In this document: one piece after another, positions 45,263-55,109 of the stretch
Numbering within the stretch: position 1 is the stretch's first letter
How the letters are laid out: every line of letters starts with the position of its first letter
Source of the DNA: Psychromonas aquimarina ATCC BAA-1526
Lineage (GTDB): Bacteria; Pseudomonadota; Gammaproteobacteria; Enterobacterales; Psychromonadaceae
Direction: 5' to 3'
Length of the DNA: 64,000 nucleotides
Assembly (NCBI RefSeq): GCF_000428725.1
Contig: NZ_AUAM01000007.1
Location: 124,001 to 188,000 of the forward strand
Translations under genes and position numbers: made by a program
The notes under the pieces: model-generated
Databases searched by the model: none
Told to the model about the DNA's origin: nothing
Seen by the model: only the letters and a program-made list of their open reading frames with translations

Positions 45263-46420
45263 TCAGATAAGATTGAGCTTATCGACAATAACTAACCATC
45301 CGGCGGGTTCGCGCATCAGTTTATCCGCGCGGAAGTGTTCGCCGCCTACTTTCAGCTTGTGCCCTCTTATATTAATCAGAACTCTCTCTTTTTCTATTTT
45401 TGCAATCTGAGTAAAAAGCTCCCTAACCATATCCAGAGCAGGAGTCTCAGCAGCATATTCATTTGCCGCCTGCTCACCGAATAGACCGGCAATACCGTAA
45501 TCATCATCCATCTCATAAAAAGCCCGGTAATGAAGTATTTTAGCGGCCTTCTCGATATCAGCTTCCATATTCGACAACCGGAAAGCCAGGGTTTGCCCGT
45601 GAATAAAACCGGCGGCGGCAGTAGCACTGCTGGTAATCACATTTCCCGGAATACAGTCAGCCGCTAATGCGGCAGACTGGGATTCTATTTTCAGCTTTTT
45701 ACAGTCAATAATTAACTTGCACAGCTTATATTCAACTGCCAGCCCTTTGCTTTTATACTGCTTAAGCATCTCCTTCAGCCTGACTAGGTGCGCAATTGTT
45801 TTAGCATCAGAGCGCCCGTGACGGGCAGCCCCCAAAGTATTTACATGGGTAGCGCTGCTCAGCACGCCGCCGCTGAAAGAGACGGCATCACCGGCAATCT
45901 TCTTAACCATCCTCTTCTTAAAGTATGCGGCTGTTTTGGTATTCTCATATAACGCGGCATCGATCGGTGTCAGCAGAGGATTAACCGGCAGCTCTTTAGG
46001 TTTTCTTTTACCGGCCCATTCAACAATATTAACAACAGCATCATGCCCTAACTTCAGCGCACCGATAATATTACCGCTGGTAAATTCAAGACCGCCGCCG
46101 GCAGTATACATTCCGCCGCCGGAAGCTAAACTGCTCAGATCCTTGGTGGCATCAACTACATCTCCAACATAACCGGCTATATCACTGCGCATATCCATGC
46201 TTACCTGGCCAAGCAGCTTAGCATCATCTAAAGCCTGCTGTTTTGTATAACCCCGCTGTTTAGGAAGCTTCTTCTGACGAGCTTTTAACTTTGCTCTACC
46301 GGCACTGCTTTTAGGTGTGTATATGCCCTGAGTGCCCACACCTGCAATACCGGCATTTGCTAATATGCTGCTTCTATCTCTTGCTTTTTCCAAGTCGTAA
46401 CTTTTTTTTCGACCAAACAT
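45263..46420 (-). CDS. Unknown 385-aa protein in T6SS operon
   Basis: I do not recognise this protein. It starts MFGRKKSYDLEKARD and has a basic N-terminal 60 residues. A glycine-rich centre (SLASGGGMYTAGGGLEF) and an amphipathic, Ala-rich helical region with GNVITSSATAAAGFIHG follow. The C-terminus GEHFRADKLMREPAGWLVIVDKLNLI may be a small beta unit. No signal peptide is seen. It lies 17 bases after clpV and 81 before the ligase. The position, size and Gly/Ala-rich helices would suit a T6SS effector or accessory protein, but nothing proves it. Confidence 0.7.
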   Translation of the reverse strand: MFGRKKSYDLEKARDRSSILANAGIAGVGTQGIYTPKSSAGRAKLKARQKKLPKQRGYTKQQALDDAKLLGQVSMDMRSDIAGYVGDVVDATKDLSSLASGGGMYTAGGGLEFTSGNIIGALKLGHDAVVNIVEWAGKRKPKELPVNPLLTPIDAALYENTKTAAYFKKRMVKKIAGDAVSFSGGVLSSATHVNTLGAARHGRSDAKTIAHLVRLKEMLKQYKSKGLAVEYKLCKLIIDCKKLKIESQSAALAADCIPGNVITSSATAAAGFIHGQTLAFRLSNMEADIEKAAKILHYRAFYEMDDDYGIAGLFGEQAANEYAAETPALDMVRELFTQIAKIEKERVLINIRGHKLKVGGEHFRADKLMREPAGWLVIVDKLNLI

Positions 46421-46437
46421 TTTTTTAAACCTTTATA

Positions 46438-49050
46438 CTAATTGATGCTTATTTCAAGCTCACCTGCTGTCAATCCTATTGACACAGCTGCTATTTTTTC
46501 TCCGCTGCTTAAACGGACAATACACTGTGTCGCAAGCTTCGGCATTAAGGTACGGTTAATAATCTGCTCAATCGCTCGAGCACCGGTTTCAGGAGAGTGA
46601 TTCTGCTGAATCAGGTATTCAATTAAATCATCACTGTAGGTAAAGGCAGCCTGATAATGCTTAGATACGCGTTTCTCTATTCGAGTTAAAGATAAGCGTG
46701 CAATTTCAGCCATCTCTTCATTATTAAGCGGGAAATAAGGCACAACTGTGGTACGGCCGATAAACGCTGGTTTAAAATACTGCTGCAGCGCCGGGAAAAT
46801 TGTTTTAGTAAGCTCTGGTATAGCTGGACGCTCTTCACTGCAGGCATCAACAACAGCACTGTCAGCCGCATTAGAGGTCATAATAATAATAGTGTTTCTA
46901 AAGTCAATATCCCGCCCTTCACTGTCTGAAATCGAACCTTTATCAAAAATCTGATAGAAAAGATCATGTACACCGGGATGAGCTTTCTCCATTTCATCAA
47001 GTAATAAAACCGAATATGGATTTTTACGCACCGCTTCGGTTAATACTCCGCCTTTGCCGTAACCGACATAACCGGCAGGTGAGCCCAGCAGCATAGATAT
47101 TTTATGCTCTTCCTTAAACTCAGTCATATTGATAGTGGTAATATTTTTCTCACCACCGTAAAGAAGATCAGTCAGTGCCAGCGCAGTTTCAGTTTTACCT
47201 ACCCCGCTTGGCCCGCACATCAGAAAAACACCAATAGGTTTGCGCGGATCCGTTAAACCGGCTCGAGACATACGAATCGCCTGGGATATTTCATTAATCG
47301 GGGATGCCTGCCCGATCACCCGCTTACCGATCAGCTCTTCTAAGGTTAATAAACGCTCAACTTCGTCCTTGACCATATTACCGACTGGTATTCCGGTCCA
47401 CAGAGAAATAACTTCCGCAATAGTCTGCCTGTCAACCTGCGGTATTACTAAAGGAGACTCCCCCTGCAGATCATGCAGCAGAGTCAGCTTTTCAGCCAGT
47501 GATTTCTGCTCATCACAGCCGCTCACATCCTCTCCGGCAAAGAACTTCTCATCGAGATCATCCTGTAATACGGTAATGTCCGCGACCAGTGTTTTTTCAG
47601 CCTCCCAGCGCTCTTCCAGAAGCTTATACTCACCTTCTAGAAGATGCAGTTTCTGACGCACTACAACCAGTTTCTCTGCGCCGTTAGCCAGCCTTGCATC
47701 TTCCCGCTCAACTGCTGTTATCTCGCTTTTTGCATAACGGATCTGTTCAGCTAAACCGTCAAGTTTCTGCGGCAGTGCGCTTTGACTTAACCCGATTCTT
47801 GAACAAGCCGTATCTAATAAACTAATCGCTTTATCGGGTAACTGACGCTCAGGTAAAAAGCGTACCGACAGCTGTACGGCAGATTCAATCGCTTCTTCCA
47901 GCACTTTTACGCGGTGATGCTTTTCCAGCCCGCGGCTGACACCGCGGAGCATCTGCACTGCATCTTCTTCATTCGGCTCAGCGACAGAAACCAGCTGGAA
48001 ACGTCGAGTAAGCGCTGCATCTGTTTCAAAATACTGTTTATATTCAGCCCATGTGGTAGCGGCTATGGTACGGAATTCACCGCGTGCTAATGCCGGTTTT
48101 AAGATATTGGCGGCATCATTCTGTCCGGCGGCCCCGCCGGCACCAATCAATGTATGTGCTTCATCAATAAACACAATAATCGGCACTGCGGACTGTTTCA
48201 CTTCTGTTAACACGTCTTTTAAACGGTTTTCAAACTCGCCTTTAATACTTGCACCAGCCTGCAGTAATGAAAGATCTAAGGTGCGCAGTTCAACATTAGC
48301 TAGTGAAGGCGGCACATTGCCGTCAACAATCTGCTGCGCTAAACCTTCTACAATCGCAGTTTTACCTACTCCAGGCTCACCGACTAAAATCGGGCTGTTC
48401 TGGCGGCGGCGGCATAAAATATCAATGGATTTGCGGATTTCAGGATTACGCCCGGAAATAGGGTCAAGCTCGCCGTCACGGGCTGCCTGGGTTAAATTGT
48501 TGGTGTATTTATCTAATGCAGCAGTACCCGCATCACCAGCCGGCGCACTGTGACCGCTGACAGCAGCCGCTGTCTGAGTTAATGTCGGCGACTGACTGTT
48601 TGCTTGTGCTTTTAACGACTCGATGGACAGTTCATTTAACCAGGGGATCAAGTCTCCACTATATCCGCCCTGCGTTAAACGCTGCTTTAATACCAGCAGA
48701 ATATGATAACCGTTAATTTCAGCAGTACTGTGATTCACCGATGCCAGCAGCCAGGCGTCTTTAATCAGTTCGACCAGAGCCGGAGATAATGACGGAGAAC
48801 TGTCATTTCCACGCGATAAACCGCTTAGGTGGCGGGATAACTGATCCACAATCTTATCTCGTCCGATATTACCCTGCTGTAATAACTCATTCCAGCCGCA
48901 GCCGCTTTCGTTTAATAACTGATTAAACCAGTGTTCCTGCTCGATAGTAAAATGTGTACGCGCCATACAGTCACCGGCGGCCGCCTCAAGAGCAGTTTTT
49001 AATGGTGATGCAAGTCGTTTAATCAGGCTTTGTAATTCAACGTTTATCAT
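46438..49050 (-). CDS. clpV: T6SS sheath-recycling ATPase ClpV (TssH)
   Basis: An 870-residue Clp/Hsp100 ATPase that unfolds contracted TssBC sheath. It has an N-terminal Clp-N domain, a first AAA+ domain with GEPGVGKT at 224-231 and VFIDEAHTLIGAGG, a coiled middle domain, and a second AAA+ domain with GPSGVGKTE and LLDEMEKAH. The N-terminus with its PLKTALEAAA helix fits ClpV rather than ClpB. It lies 9 bases after tssG. Confidence 0.95.
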   Translation of the reverse strand: MINVELQSLIKRLASPLKTALEAAAGDCMARTHFTIEQEHWFNQLLNESGCGWNELLQQGNIGRDKIVDQLSRHLSGLSRGNDSSPSLSPALVELIKDAWLLASVNHSTAEINGYHILLVLKQRLTQGGYSGDLIPWLNELSIESLKAQANSQSPTLTQTAAAVSGHSAPAGDAGTAALDKYTNNLTQAARDGELDPISGRNPEIRKSIDILCRRRQNSPILVGEPGVGKTAIVEGLAQQIVDGNVPPSLANVELRTLDLSLLQAGASIKGEFENRLKDVLTEVKQSAVPIIVFIDEAHTLIGAGGAAGQNDAANILKPALARGEFRTIAATTWAEYKQYFETDAALTRRFQLVSVAEPNEEDAVQMLRGVSRGLEKHHRVKVLEEAIESAVQLSVRFLPERQLPDKAISLLDTACSRIGLSQSALPQKLDGLAEQIRYAKSEITAVEREDARLANGAEKLVVVRQKLHLLEGEYKLLEERWEAEKTLVADITVLQDDLDEKFFAGEDVSGCDEQKSLAEKLTLLHDLQGESPLVIPQVDRQTIAEVISLWTGIPVGNMVKDEVERLLTLEELIGKRVIGQASPINEISQAIRMSRAGLTDPRKPIGVFLMCGPSGVGKTETALALTDLLYGGEKNITTINMTEFKEEHKISMLLGSPAGYVGYGKGGVLTEAVRKNPYSVLLLDEMEKAHPGVHDLFYQIFDKGSISDSEGRDIDFRNTIIIMTSNAADSAVVDACSEERPAIPELTKTIFPALQQYFKPAFIGRTTVVPYFPLNNEEMAEIARLSLTRIEKRVSKHYQAAFTYSDDLIEYLIQQNHSPETGARAIEQIINRTLMPKLATQCIVRLSSGEKIAAVSIGLTAGELEISIN

Positions 49051-49059
49051 GCTTTTTCC

Positions 49060-50040
49060 CTATTTTTTTAACGGCATTACCACGTATTCTGAGCTTATCT
49101 GCCGCGGTGCAAGCCAGGTAGACTGAGCCAGACGAATGCTGGTTTTACTGTTTGTGGTGAGTTGTAATCCGGGCAGGTATTTACCAGCCACCTTGATTTT
49201 TAGTTTGAGCTTAATATCGACACCGATGTAATGGCGGATTAACGAATCAAGCGCATTGAACAGCTGCTTATCATTTCTAATTTGATTAAACTGCCGGTAA
49301 TTGTTCGGTTTGACCAGTACATCCAGACGCTGAAAAGCAGTTACTGCACTTTTTCCAACTAAAGCACCGAATCCCAGCTGATTATTCTGCCCGTTTTTGC
49401 CCAGTTTAGTGAGGCTGCAGGGCAGCAGAGGCAGATAATCAACATCGCCGTACTGTACTTCAAAGTCATATTCAAAATAATCCGCCAGCAGCTCCTGCAG
49501 TGCATGCGGGCAGGAAAGTTTTAACCCCAGCAGTCCGGAATACTGAATCAGATGCGCAGCAGGCAGGCTGTGGTTATTACCCAGACCGCCGTATAAATTA
49601 GCTAACATAGTCGTTAATGACTGATCGTGAGACTTCCAGCTGAAATGCTCTTCTTCCGCCTGCGCAGATAAATTATTTTTTAATTCACTTTGACAGTGCA
49701 GCCGGTAATAGCGGCTGTTAAAACCATTGAAGAAATCAACCAGTGCATAATTACCCTGTTCAAAAAGTTCTTTCAATGATTCGCTGTAATTATAACGGGG
49801 CATCACTCCCTGACTGCCGGATAAAGCCGGCATATCACAGGTAAACTTCCATTTAGCAGCGCTCGGGTGCTGTACTTCGGTAATATCGGCCTGCTGATAA
49901 GCGGGCAGTAAATTTGCTGAAAATGACACTTCAGGCCTTTGCCCGAGACTGGCCGCATCATGCTTAACAAGCTGCATAGCGCAATGCAGTTCAAATGCCC
50001 CCGGGTCGTTAACAAGCTGATTTAGAGCATATTTCGGCAC
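49060..50040 (-). CDS. tssG: T6SS baseplate protein TssG
   Basis: A 326-residue TssG, the wedge partner of TssF and TssK. It has the FELHCAMQLVKHD start and the PRYNYSESLKELFEQGNYALVDFFNGFNSRYYRL segment of the family. The GTG at 50040 lies inside the end of tssF and has a near-perfect AAGGAGG 5 bases upstream, so this overlap of 19 bases is real. Confidence 0.93.
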   Translation of the reverse strand: MPKYALNQLVNDPGAFELHCAMQLVKHDAASLGQRPEVSFSANLLPAYQQADITEVQHPSAAKWKFTCDMPALSGSQGVMPRYNYSESLKELFEQGNYALVDFFNGFNSRYYRLHCQSELKNNLSAQAEEEHFSWKSHDQSLTTMLANLYGGLGNNHSLPAAHLIQYSGLLGLKLSCPHALQELLADYFEYDFEVQYGDVDYLPLLPCSLTKLGKNGQNNQLGFGALVGKSAVTAFQRLDVLVKPNNYRQFNQIRNDKQLFNALDSLIRHYIGVDIKLKLKIKVAGKYLPGLQLTTNSKTSIRLAQSTWLAPRQISSEYVVMPLKK

Positions 50041-51803
50041 CCGGACCTCCTTGGAAAGACTTTATATTCGCCTTCAGTACCGGCAGTCAAAATCACCACC
50101 TGAGTAAAACTGTTAAAGCCGGCAAAATAAGCAAAAAAACGATCCAGCAGACGCCCTAACAATTCAACCCCGCCGCCTAACTCTTTACTATTAATGGTTA
50201 TGCTTAGACGCGTTCCATAAGCAAAACAGCTTTTCCCTGAAATACGCACAGGTGCTACAACCTGTTCCTGCTCGAGTCCCCGGATTGAATTTATATAAGC
50301 GTTGTTCTGCGCACTGTCGTTATGATTGTATAAAGTAAGCATCGCTTTTAATGCTGATACCGGATCATCCGAGCCGAGTAAAGCATGATAATTAAAATGC
50401 AGATGTGCCAGCAGCGGCCAGGCATTCTGCTCCGATGCTGTAATTCTCACCTGACTGCTCGGACGGCGTAATAACTTTAAATCTGCCGGCAGCGAAATAG
50501 AATCACGACAGCTGACTTCGCTGGAAACCGACAGCTGACTTGCTAACGCACCATTGGAGCAGGTCGCAGAAATCAGCCAGGTACGAACATCACTGGCGGC
50601 ACTGCTGTGATCCAGATCGGCGACACGCAGACTGCTTTGTAAACAGGTATCAGTCTGCCACTCCTGCAGCAGCTGCCACCTCTGTCCGATTTCCGCACCA
50701 CGGTATTTCTCACCATACAATGGAGGCACAATACGGCTCTGCTGCTCAGTAACATCGGTCACCTGCTCAACGGCAAATAACTGCAGCTGCTGGCGGCCGC
50801 CCGCATCAAGCACTATCGGATACTTAGGCTGGCCGAAATTGATCGACAAGGGCTCAGTAGTTAAGCTGTGTAAATTAACAATAGGCGTACAGAAAAGATG
50901 GAAATTGTCGGCTCCCAGACTGCGCGACAAATCAACGGCCATCTCATCAAGAAAAATATGAATCTTGATTGTATTAGTCTGCGCATAACGTAATGACTGA
51001 CCAAAATCTAACAAAACAGACTGAAAACGTTCTGCAAACATAAAGAATTCAGTGAGCAGTTTAAAGCCGCCGAAACTGCGTGAGCTGTAGGGAAGCACCT
51101 GATCCTGACCGCCAAAACCAACTGGACTTAGTGCATCAGCGCCGAGTTCAAGGCGCTGTTCGCCATACTGAATACAAACCTGTTTTATACCGGAAAAGAG
51201 GTGATCATAAAGCCTCAATACCGACTGCGTTTCACCACGAATAAACAGTTCCAGTGAGGACAAGTCGAGATCTGCAAACATAATACCCGGATCCGTTGTC
51301 TGCAGCTCAATCTCCAGCAGCGCAGTGGCATGCTCTGCACCTTTAGGTTTATCTACATCAAAAGGGGCCGTTGCCACCTGTGCCGCACTGAGACTAACCG
51401 GATACAAAACTACATCCTGACAGGTACGAAAAACAGTATCTTCAACCTCGCTGTCAGAAATGCCTAAATGCGTGCCTTTAGGAATAAAGTGTCTGGCACT
51501 GACATCCTCTAACGGGTTCATTTTCAAAATACTATATGAGGGGATCGGGCGCAGGTAATGCGGAAACAACAGGCGCAATAAGCTGTCAGTCAGCTGCGGA
51601 AATGAATCGTCGAGCTTCTGCTGCAGGCGGGCATTAAGCAGTGCCACACTGTCAATTAAACGTGATATCTGCGGATCATCAATACTGTCATCACTAATAC
51701 CCAGTGATTTCGCAGAGCCGGGGTGACGGCGGCAGAAATCACCGGCTTCCTGGCGGATAAAAGCCAGCTCCTGTTCAAAATAGCTTAATAATGATTCAGA
51801 CAA
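50022..51803 (-). CDS. tssF: T6SS baseplate protein TssF
   Basis: A 593-residue TssF with the typical beginning (YFEQELAFIRQEAGDFCRRHPGSAKSLG) and SVALLNARLQQKLDDSFPQLTDSLL. It forms the baseplate wedge with TssG. The start is TTG at 51803, inside the end of tssE, with AAGGA upstream. No ATG is near and the N-terminus fits the family exactly. Confidence 0.95.
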   Translation of the reverse strand: MSESLLSYFEQELAFIRQEAGDFCRRHPGSAKSLGISDDSIDDPQISRLIDSVALLNARLQQKLDDSFPQLTDSLLRLLFPHYLRPIPSYSILKMNPLEDVSARHFIPKGTHLGISDSEVEDTVFRTCQDVVLYPVSLSAAQVATAPFDVDKPKGAEHATALLEIELQTTDPGIMFADLDLSSLELFIRGETQSVLRLYDHLFSGIKQVCIQYGEQRLELGADALSPVGFGGQDQVLPYSSRSFGGFKLLTEFFMFAERFQSVLLDFGQSLRYAQTNTIKIHIFLDEMAVDLSRSLGADNFHLFCTPIVNLHSLTTEPLSINFGQPKYPIVLDAGGRQQLQLFAVEQVTDVTEQQSRIVPPLYGEKYRGAEIGQRWQLLQEWQTDTCLQSSLRVADLDHSSAASDVRTWLISATCSNGALASQLSVSSEVSCRDSISLPADLKLLRRPSSQVRITASEQNAWPLLAHLHFNYHALLGSDDPVSALKAMLTLYNHNDSAQNNAYINSIRGLEQEQVVAPVRISGKSCFAYGTRLSITINSKELGGGVELLGRLLDRFFAYFAGFNSFTQVVILTAGTEGEYKVFPRRSGCRNML

Positions 51804-52218
51804 GATTGGTTTTCCTTACGTCTAAGCTGCTGGTCGTAAAATCAAGGCTGGAGTCAAAAACGACCAGCTCTTCGCCAAATTTACTACTGATAATACCCTC
51901 AATGCGAAACTTCAGTTTATTGCTGTCAGCCGTGTTTTCATCCAGCTCAACCAGCACCTCTTTTAAACGCGGTTCAAAGCGGATAATTAAATTTTTTACT
52001 TCATGCAGGATCCGGTCAGCGCTGCTTTTCCCCTGACTTAACTGCTGATTCGCCATACCGAATGCAGTGATAGAATTTTCTGCCAGCGGACTTATCTGCA
52101 TGCCCTGCCAGACCGGAGCCCGGGCCGACAACAGAGCTGAAAGGTTTTCGATTATCGCATCACGAACACTGTCGATATCACCGTTCCACTGCTCTTTAAG
52201 TTTAGCCAGCAGACTCAT
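51796..52218 (-). CDS. tssE: T6SS gp25-like baseplate protein TssE
   Basis: A 140-residue gp25/TssE lysozyme-like baseplate protein. It has RDAIIENLSALLSARAP near the N-terminus and IRFEPRLKEVLVEL in the C-terminal half (the conserved EPR motif). It starts sheath assembly at the baseplate. The ATG shares one base with the stop of the second tssC. Confidence 0.92.
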   Translation of the reverse strand: MSLLAKLKEQWNGDIDSVRDAIIENLSALLSARAPVWQGMQISPLAENSITAFGMANQQLSQGKSSADRILHEVKNLIIRFEPRLKEVLVELDENTADSNKLKFRIEGIISSKFGEELVVFDSSLDFTTSSLDVRKTNLV

Positions 52219-53588
52219 TATGCTTCTCCCAGTTCACTTGCAGAAACATCGCTGCTCAGAGTGATATGCGTATCTAGCATCTCATACTGATACTGCGGCT
52301 GCAGTTTGATACGGCAGTGATAACGAGTTGCATCATTATGATCTTCAATAAAAGTCACTTCCGCATGTTTAAGGGGATAACGCGCCATAATGGTTTCATC
52401 ACCATAATCAACGTTACTGATATAATTCTGCAGCCATTTATCCAGATCCCGCTGACAGCTGGCGGCACTGTCAAAGCTGCCCACCCGGTCGCGCATCTGC
52501 GCTTTAATATAGTGTCCAAAACGGCAGGCCATTAAATTGGTCTGCAGCATAGCGCTGGTTTTAGCCGTTTCATCAGCAGGTTTCCACACCGACTGATTGC
52601 TGAATAAACCAAGCTGACCGCTTAAATAAATACTCGATACGGGCACAAACCCCTGATCCGCCCAGAAGCCGTCACTTTCACAAAAAATATCAATACGCGC
52701 GCGCAGCGGTGAACAGATACTGTCTTTGACATCAATCAGCGCGCCGTAAGAGCCGCTTGTATCATGCGCTCTTAGGAAACCAAACCAGCTGATACGGTCA
52801 AACTCGCGGATCACGTTGGCAGCCAGCAGGTAAGCCGAGTTACCCCACAATACGCTGTGGTTACTGTTTTTCTCATTAAAAACGAAACCGGCAGAATAAT
52901 TCTGACGCGGCTCTCGAATACGGTACTCAGGTAATACCAGATGTAAAAAACGGCTGGCACTGCGGCTGCGCAGCAGCTGCCAGCTCTGCAGATCCAAACT
53001 GTTTAAAATTCGTTTGATACGGCTATGGTCATGCATCAGCCTGGCCGGATCATCACCAAAAAAGTCATTCGCAACACCAAGCACTACAGGGCATAATGAA
53101 CGCTCACCTAATTCAGCCAGCAGCTGCAGTGTATACAGATCATCAAAATCAGCATCCGCATCTAAATCGGACTGAATATGATGATCCGCAACCAGCAGTC
53201 CGAAAGGCTGACCGCCAGCAGTATCTAATTCATTCGCATAGGTTTTTTTAAATAATGCACTGCGGTTGACTGCAAATGACTGGTTAAGATCCGTTGACAG
53301 CATCTTCCAGCTGAAATCAAGCAGCTTAACTTTAATTCGCCGGTTAGAAACCGGCAGCTGCACTAAACTGTGCACTCCTGACCAGCTGGCTTCGAGTTTC
53401 TTAAACTGAGGGGCTTCAATAACAGCAGACAGCTGCTCACTCATCAGCTGATCCAGCTGCGTAATAATACGGCACAGCTGTACTTTGAAACGAGATGAAT
53501 CCTGCTCCTGCGCGTGCTCTAACAGCATTCGCCACTGCCCTGAATCAATTAAGACATTGGCGAATGATGTTGGACTCTTTACTGCCAT
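52218..53588 (-). CDS. Second TssC-like sheath protein
   Basis: A 456-residue paralogue of the large sheath subunit. It keeps the TssC framework: FKKLEASWSGVHSLV, AGGQPFGLLVADHH, WGNSAYLLAANVIREFDRISWFGFLRA and an MAC-RFGHYIKAQMRDRVGS segment. It is 37 residues shorter at the N-terminus than its neighbour, where TssC contacts TssB. Tandem TssC paralogues are known in several T6SS clusters. This one may cap the sheath or form a baseplate-proximal ring; that is inference. GGAG precedes the ATG. Confidence 0.9.
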   Translation of the reverse strand: MAVKSPTSFANVLIDSGQWRMLLEHAQEQDSSRFKVQLCRIITQLDQLMSEQLSAVIEAPQFKKLEASWSGVHSLVQLPVSNRRIKVKLLDFSWKMLSTDLNQSFAVNRSALFKKTYANELDTAGGQPFGLLVADHHIQSDLDADADFDDLYTLQLLAELGERSLCPVVLGVANDFFGDDPARLMHDHSRIKRILNSLDLQSWQLLRSRSASRFLHLVLPEYRIREPRQNYSAGFVFNEKNSNHSVLWGNSAYLLAANVIREFDRISWFGFLRAHDTSGSYGALIDVKDSICSPLRARIDIFCESDGFWADQGFVPVSSIYLSGQLGLFSNQSVWKPADETAKTSAMLQTNLMACRFGHYIKAQMRDRVGSFDSAASCQRDLDKWLQNYISNVDYGDETIMARYPLKHAEVTFIEDHNDATRYHCRIKLQPQYQYEMLDTHITLSSDVSASELGEA

Positions 53589-53627
53589 AGTTACTCCACT
53601 CGGGAGCCGAAGCTCCCGAGATTAAAA

Positions 53628-55109
53628 TCAGCTTGGAATATTAGCGACCATGCGTAATGAGGTCGTTAATTCTTCCATCTGCAGCCACGGACGAAGATGT
53701 GCAACTGCAGAGTAGCTGCCTGGACGGCCGGCCTGCTCAACAACACTCACACGTGCTTCAACAAGCGGATACTGTGCTTTTGCTTCATTGCCGATAGCAT
53801 TCGGGTTAACATACTGCTGAACCCAGTCTGTCAGTTCTTTCTCAATATTGCCTGCATCAATATTAGAGCCGACACGATCACGTCCCATCACTTTCAAATA
53901 CTGTGCGATACGGCTGCTGGCCATAGTGTACGGCAGGCGCGCAGAGATAGCAGCATTTGAAGTCGCATCAGGATCTGTATAAGTTTTTGGTTTATGAGTC
54001 GTCTGTGCGCCCATAAATACCGCATAGTTGCTGTTTTTGTAATGAACCAGAGGAAGGAAACCAAGATCACTCAGTTCTTTTTCCCGTTCATCGGTCAAGT
54101 TAACTTCGGTTGGACACTGCTGCAGCAGATCGCCGCCTGGAGAGTCATAGGTAAAGTTAGCAAGATTTTCAACTTTACCGCCGTTATCTGCACCACGAAT
54201 AGCAGTACACCAGCCGTACTTAGTATAAGCCTGGGTTAATAATAAACCGAATTCATAAGCAGCATTGCTCCATACAAAATCATCTTGTGATTCAGGAGCC
54301 GCTTTACCGTTAGCGTCCAAGCCCAGCTCTTCAAAATCAAAAGAACGTACAGGCACTGTACCTTTACCGTATGGCAGACGAGCAATCGTTTTAGGCATAG
54401 TTAACGCCACATAACGGGAGTCGTCACTGGCACGAAATGCATTCCAGCTCGCGTAGGCAGGAGAGTCAAAACCGGCCGCAACAGGTTTACCCTCATAAAA
54501 AGTCTCAAAAGAGTTAAAGTCAAACATGCTCGCACTTGCAGCCGCAATAAACGGAGAGTGCGAAGCGGCCGCGACTTCTCCCATGTAACGAAGCAGTGCA
54601 ACATCTTCATCACCATAACCGAATTCATAATCACCCAGCAGCGCACCGTAAGGCTGACCGCCTGCTGTACCAAATTCCTGCTGGTAAATCATATTAAAGA
54701 AACGGCTGCGGTCAATAGCAGGCGCATCTTCAAACTGCTCAAGCAGCTCATCTTTAGTGTAATCGGCTAGTTTTATCTTCAGATCTGCACCCAGTTCACT
54801 GTTTTTTACCAGTTTCTGCAGACCTAACCAGGTACCTTCCAGCTTCTGAAAGTCTGGATTCTTCATTGTTGCAGACAGCTGTGAAGAAATTTTTACATCC
54901 AGCGCCGCAATTGCTTTTTCAATAGTCAGCGTTAAATTTTTATCCCAGGTCACAGTACCGTCAAGCGCCTGTGAAGTCAGAGAGGATAATAATTCTTTTG
55001 TTGTATCAACAGGAGTCTGAGTGGTGGCAGTAATCGCACGCTCAAGAAAACTTACTTCACCTTCAGCAGCTTCTGCCTGCTGAGCCGTTTTTTGTTGTTC
55101 AGTAGACAT
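53628..55109 (-). CDS. tssC: T6SS sheath large subunit TssC (VipB)
   Basis: A 493-residue TssC with the N-terminal TssB-interacting region, FQKLEGTWLGLQKLVKNSE, GTAGGQPYGALLGDYEF, WCTAIRGADNGGKVENL and the RIAQYLKVMGRDRVGS motif. It polymerises with TssB into the contractile sheath. TAATG joins it to tssB. Confidence 0.97.
   Translation of the reverse strand: MSTEQQKTAQQAEAAEGEVSFLERAITATTQTPVDTTKELLSSLTSQALDGTVTWDKNLTLTIEKAIAALDVKISSQLSATMKNPDFQKLEGTWLGLQKLVKNSELGADLKIKLADYTKDELLEQFEDAPAIDRSRFFNMIYQQEFGTAGGQPYGALLGDYEFGYGDEDVALLRYMGEVAAASHSPFIAAASASMFDFNSFETFYEGKPVAAGFDSPAYASWNAFRASDDSRYVALTMPKTIARLPYGKGTVPVRSFDFEELGLDANGKAAPESQDDFVWSNAAYEFGLLLTQAYTKYGWCTAIRGADNGGKVENLANFTYDSPGGDLLQQCPTEVNLTDEREKELSDLGFLPLVHYKNSNYAVFMGAQTTHKPKTYTDPDATSNAAISARLPYTMASSRIAQYLKVMGRDRVGSNIDAGNIEKELTDWVQQYVNPNAIGNEAKAQYPLVEARVSVVEQAGRPGSYSAVAHLRPWLQMEELTTSLRMVANIPS

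Noticed and set aside
48053-48553. 166-codon plus-strand open frame inside clpV
   Set aside because: It is antisense to the first AAA+ domain of ClpV, with Ser/Pro/Arg-rich shadow composition.
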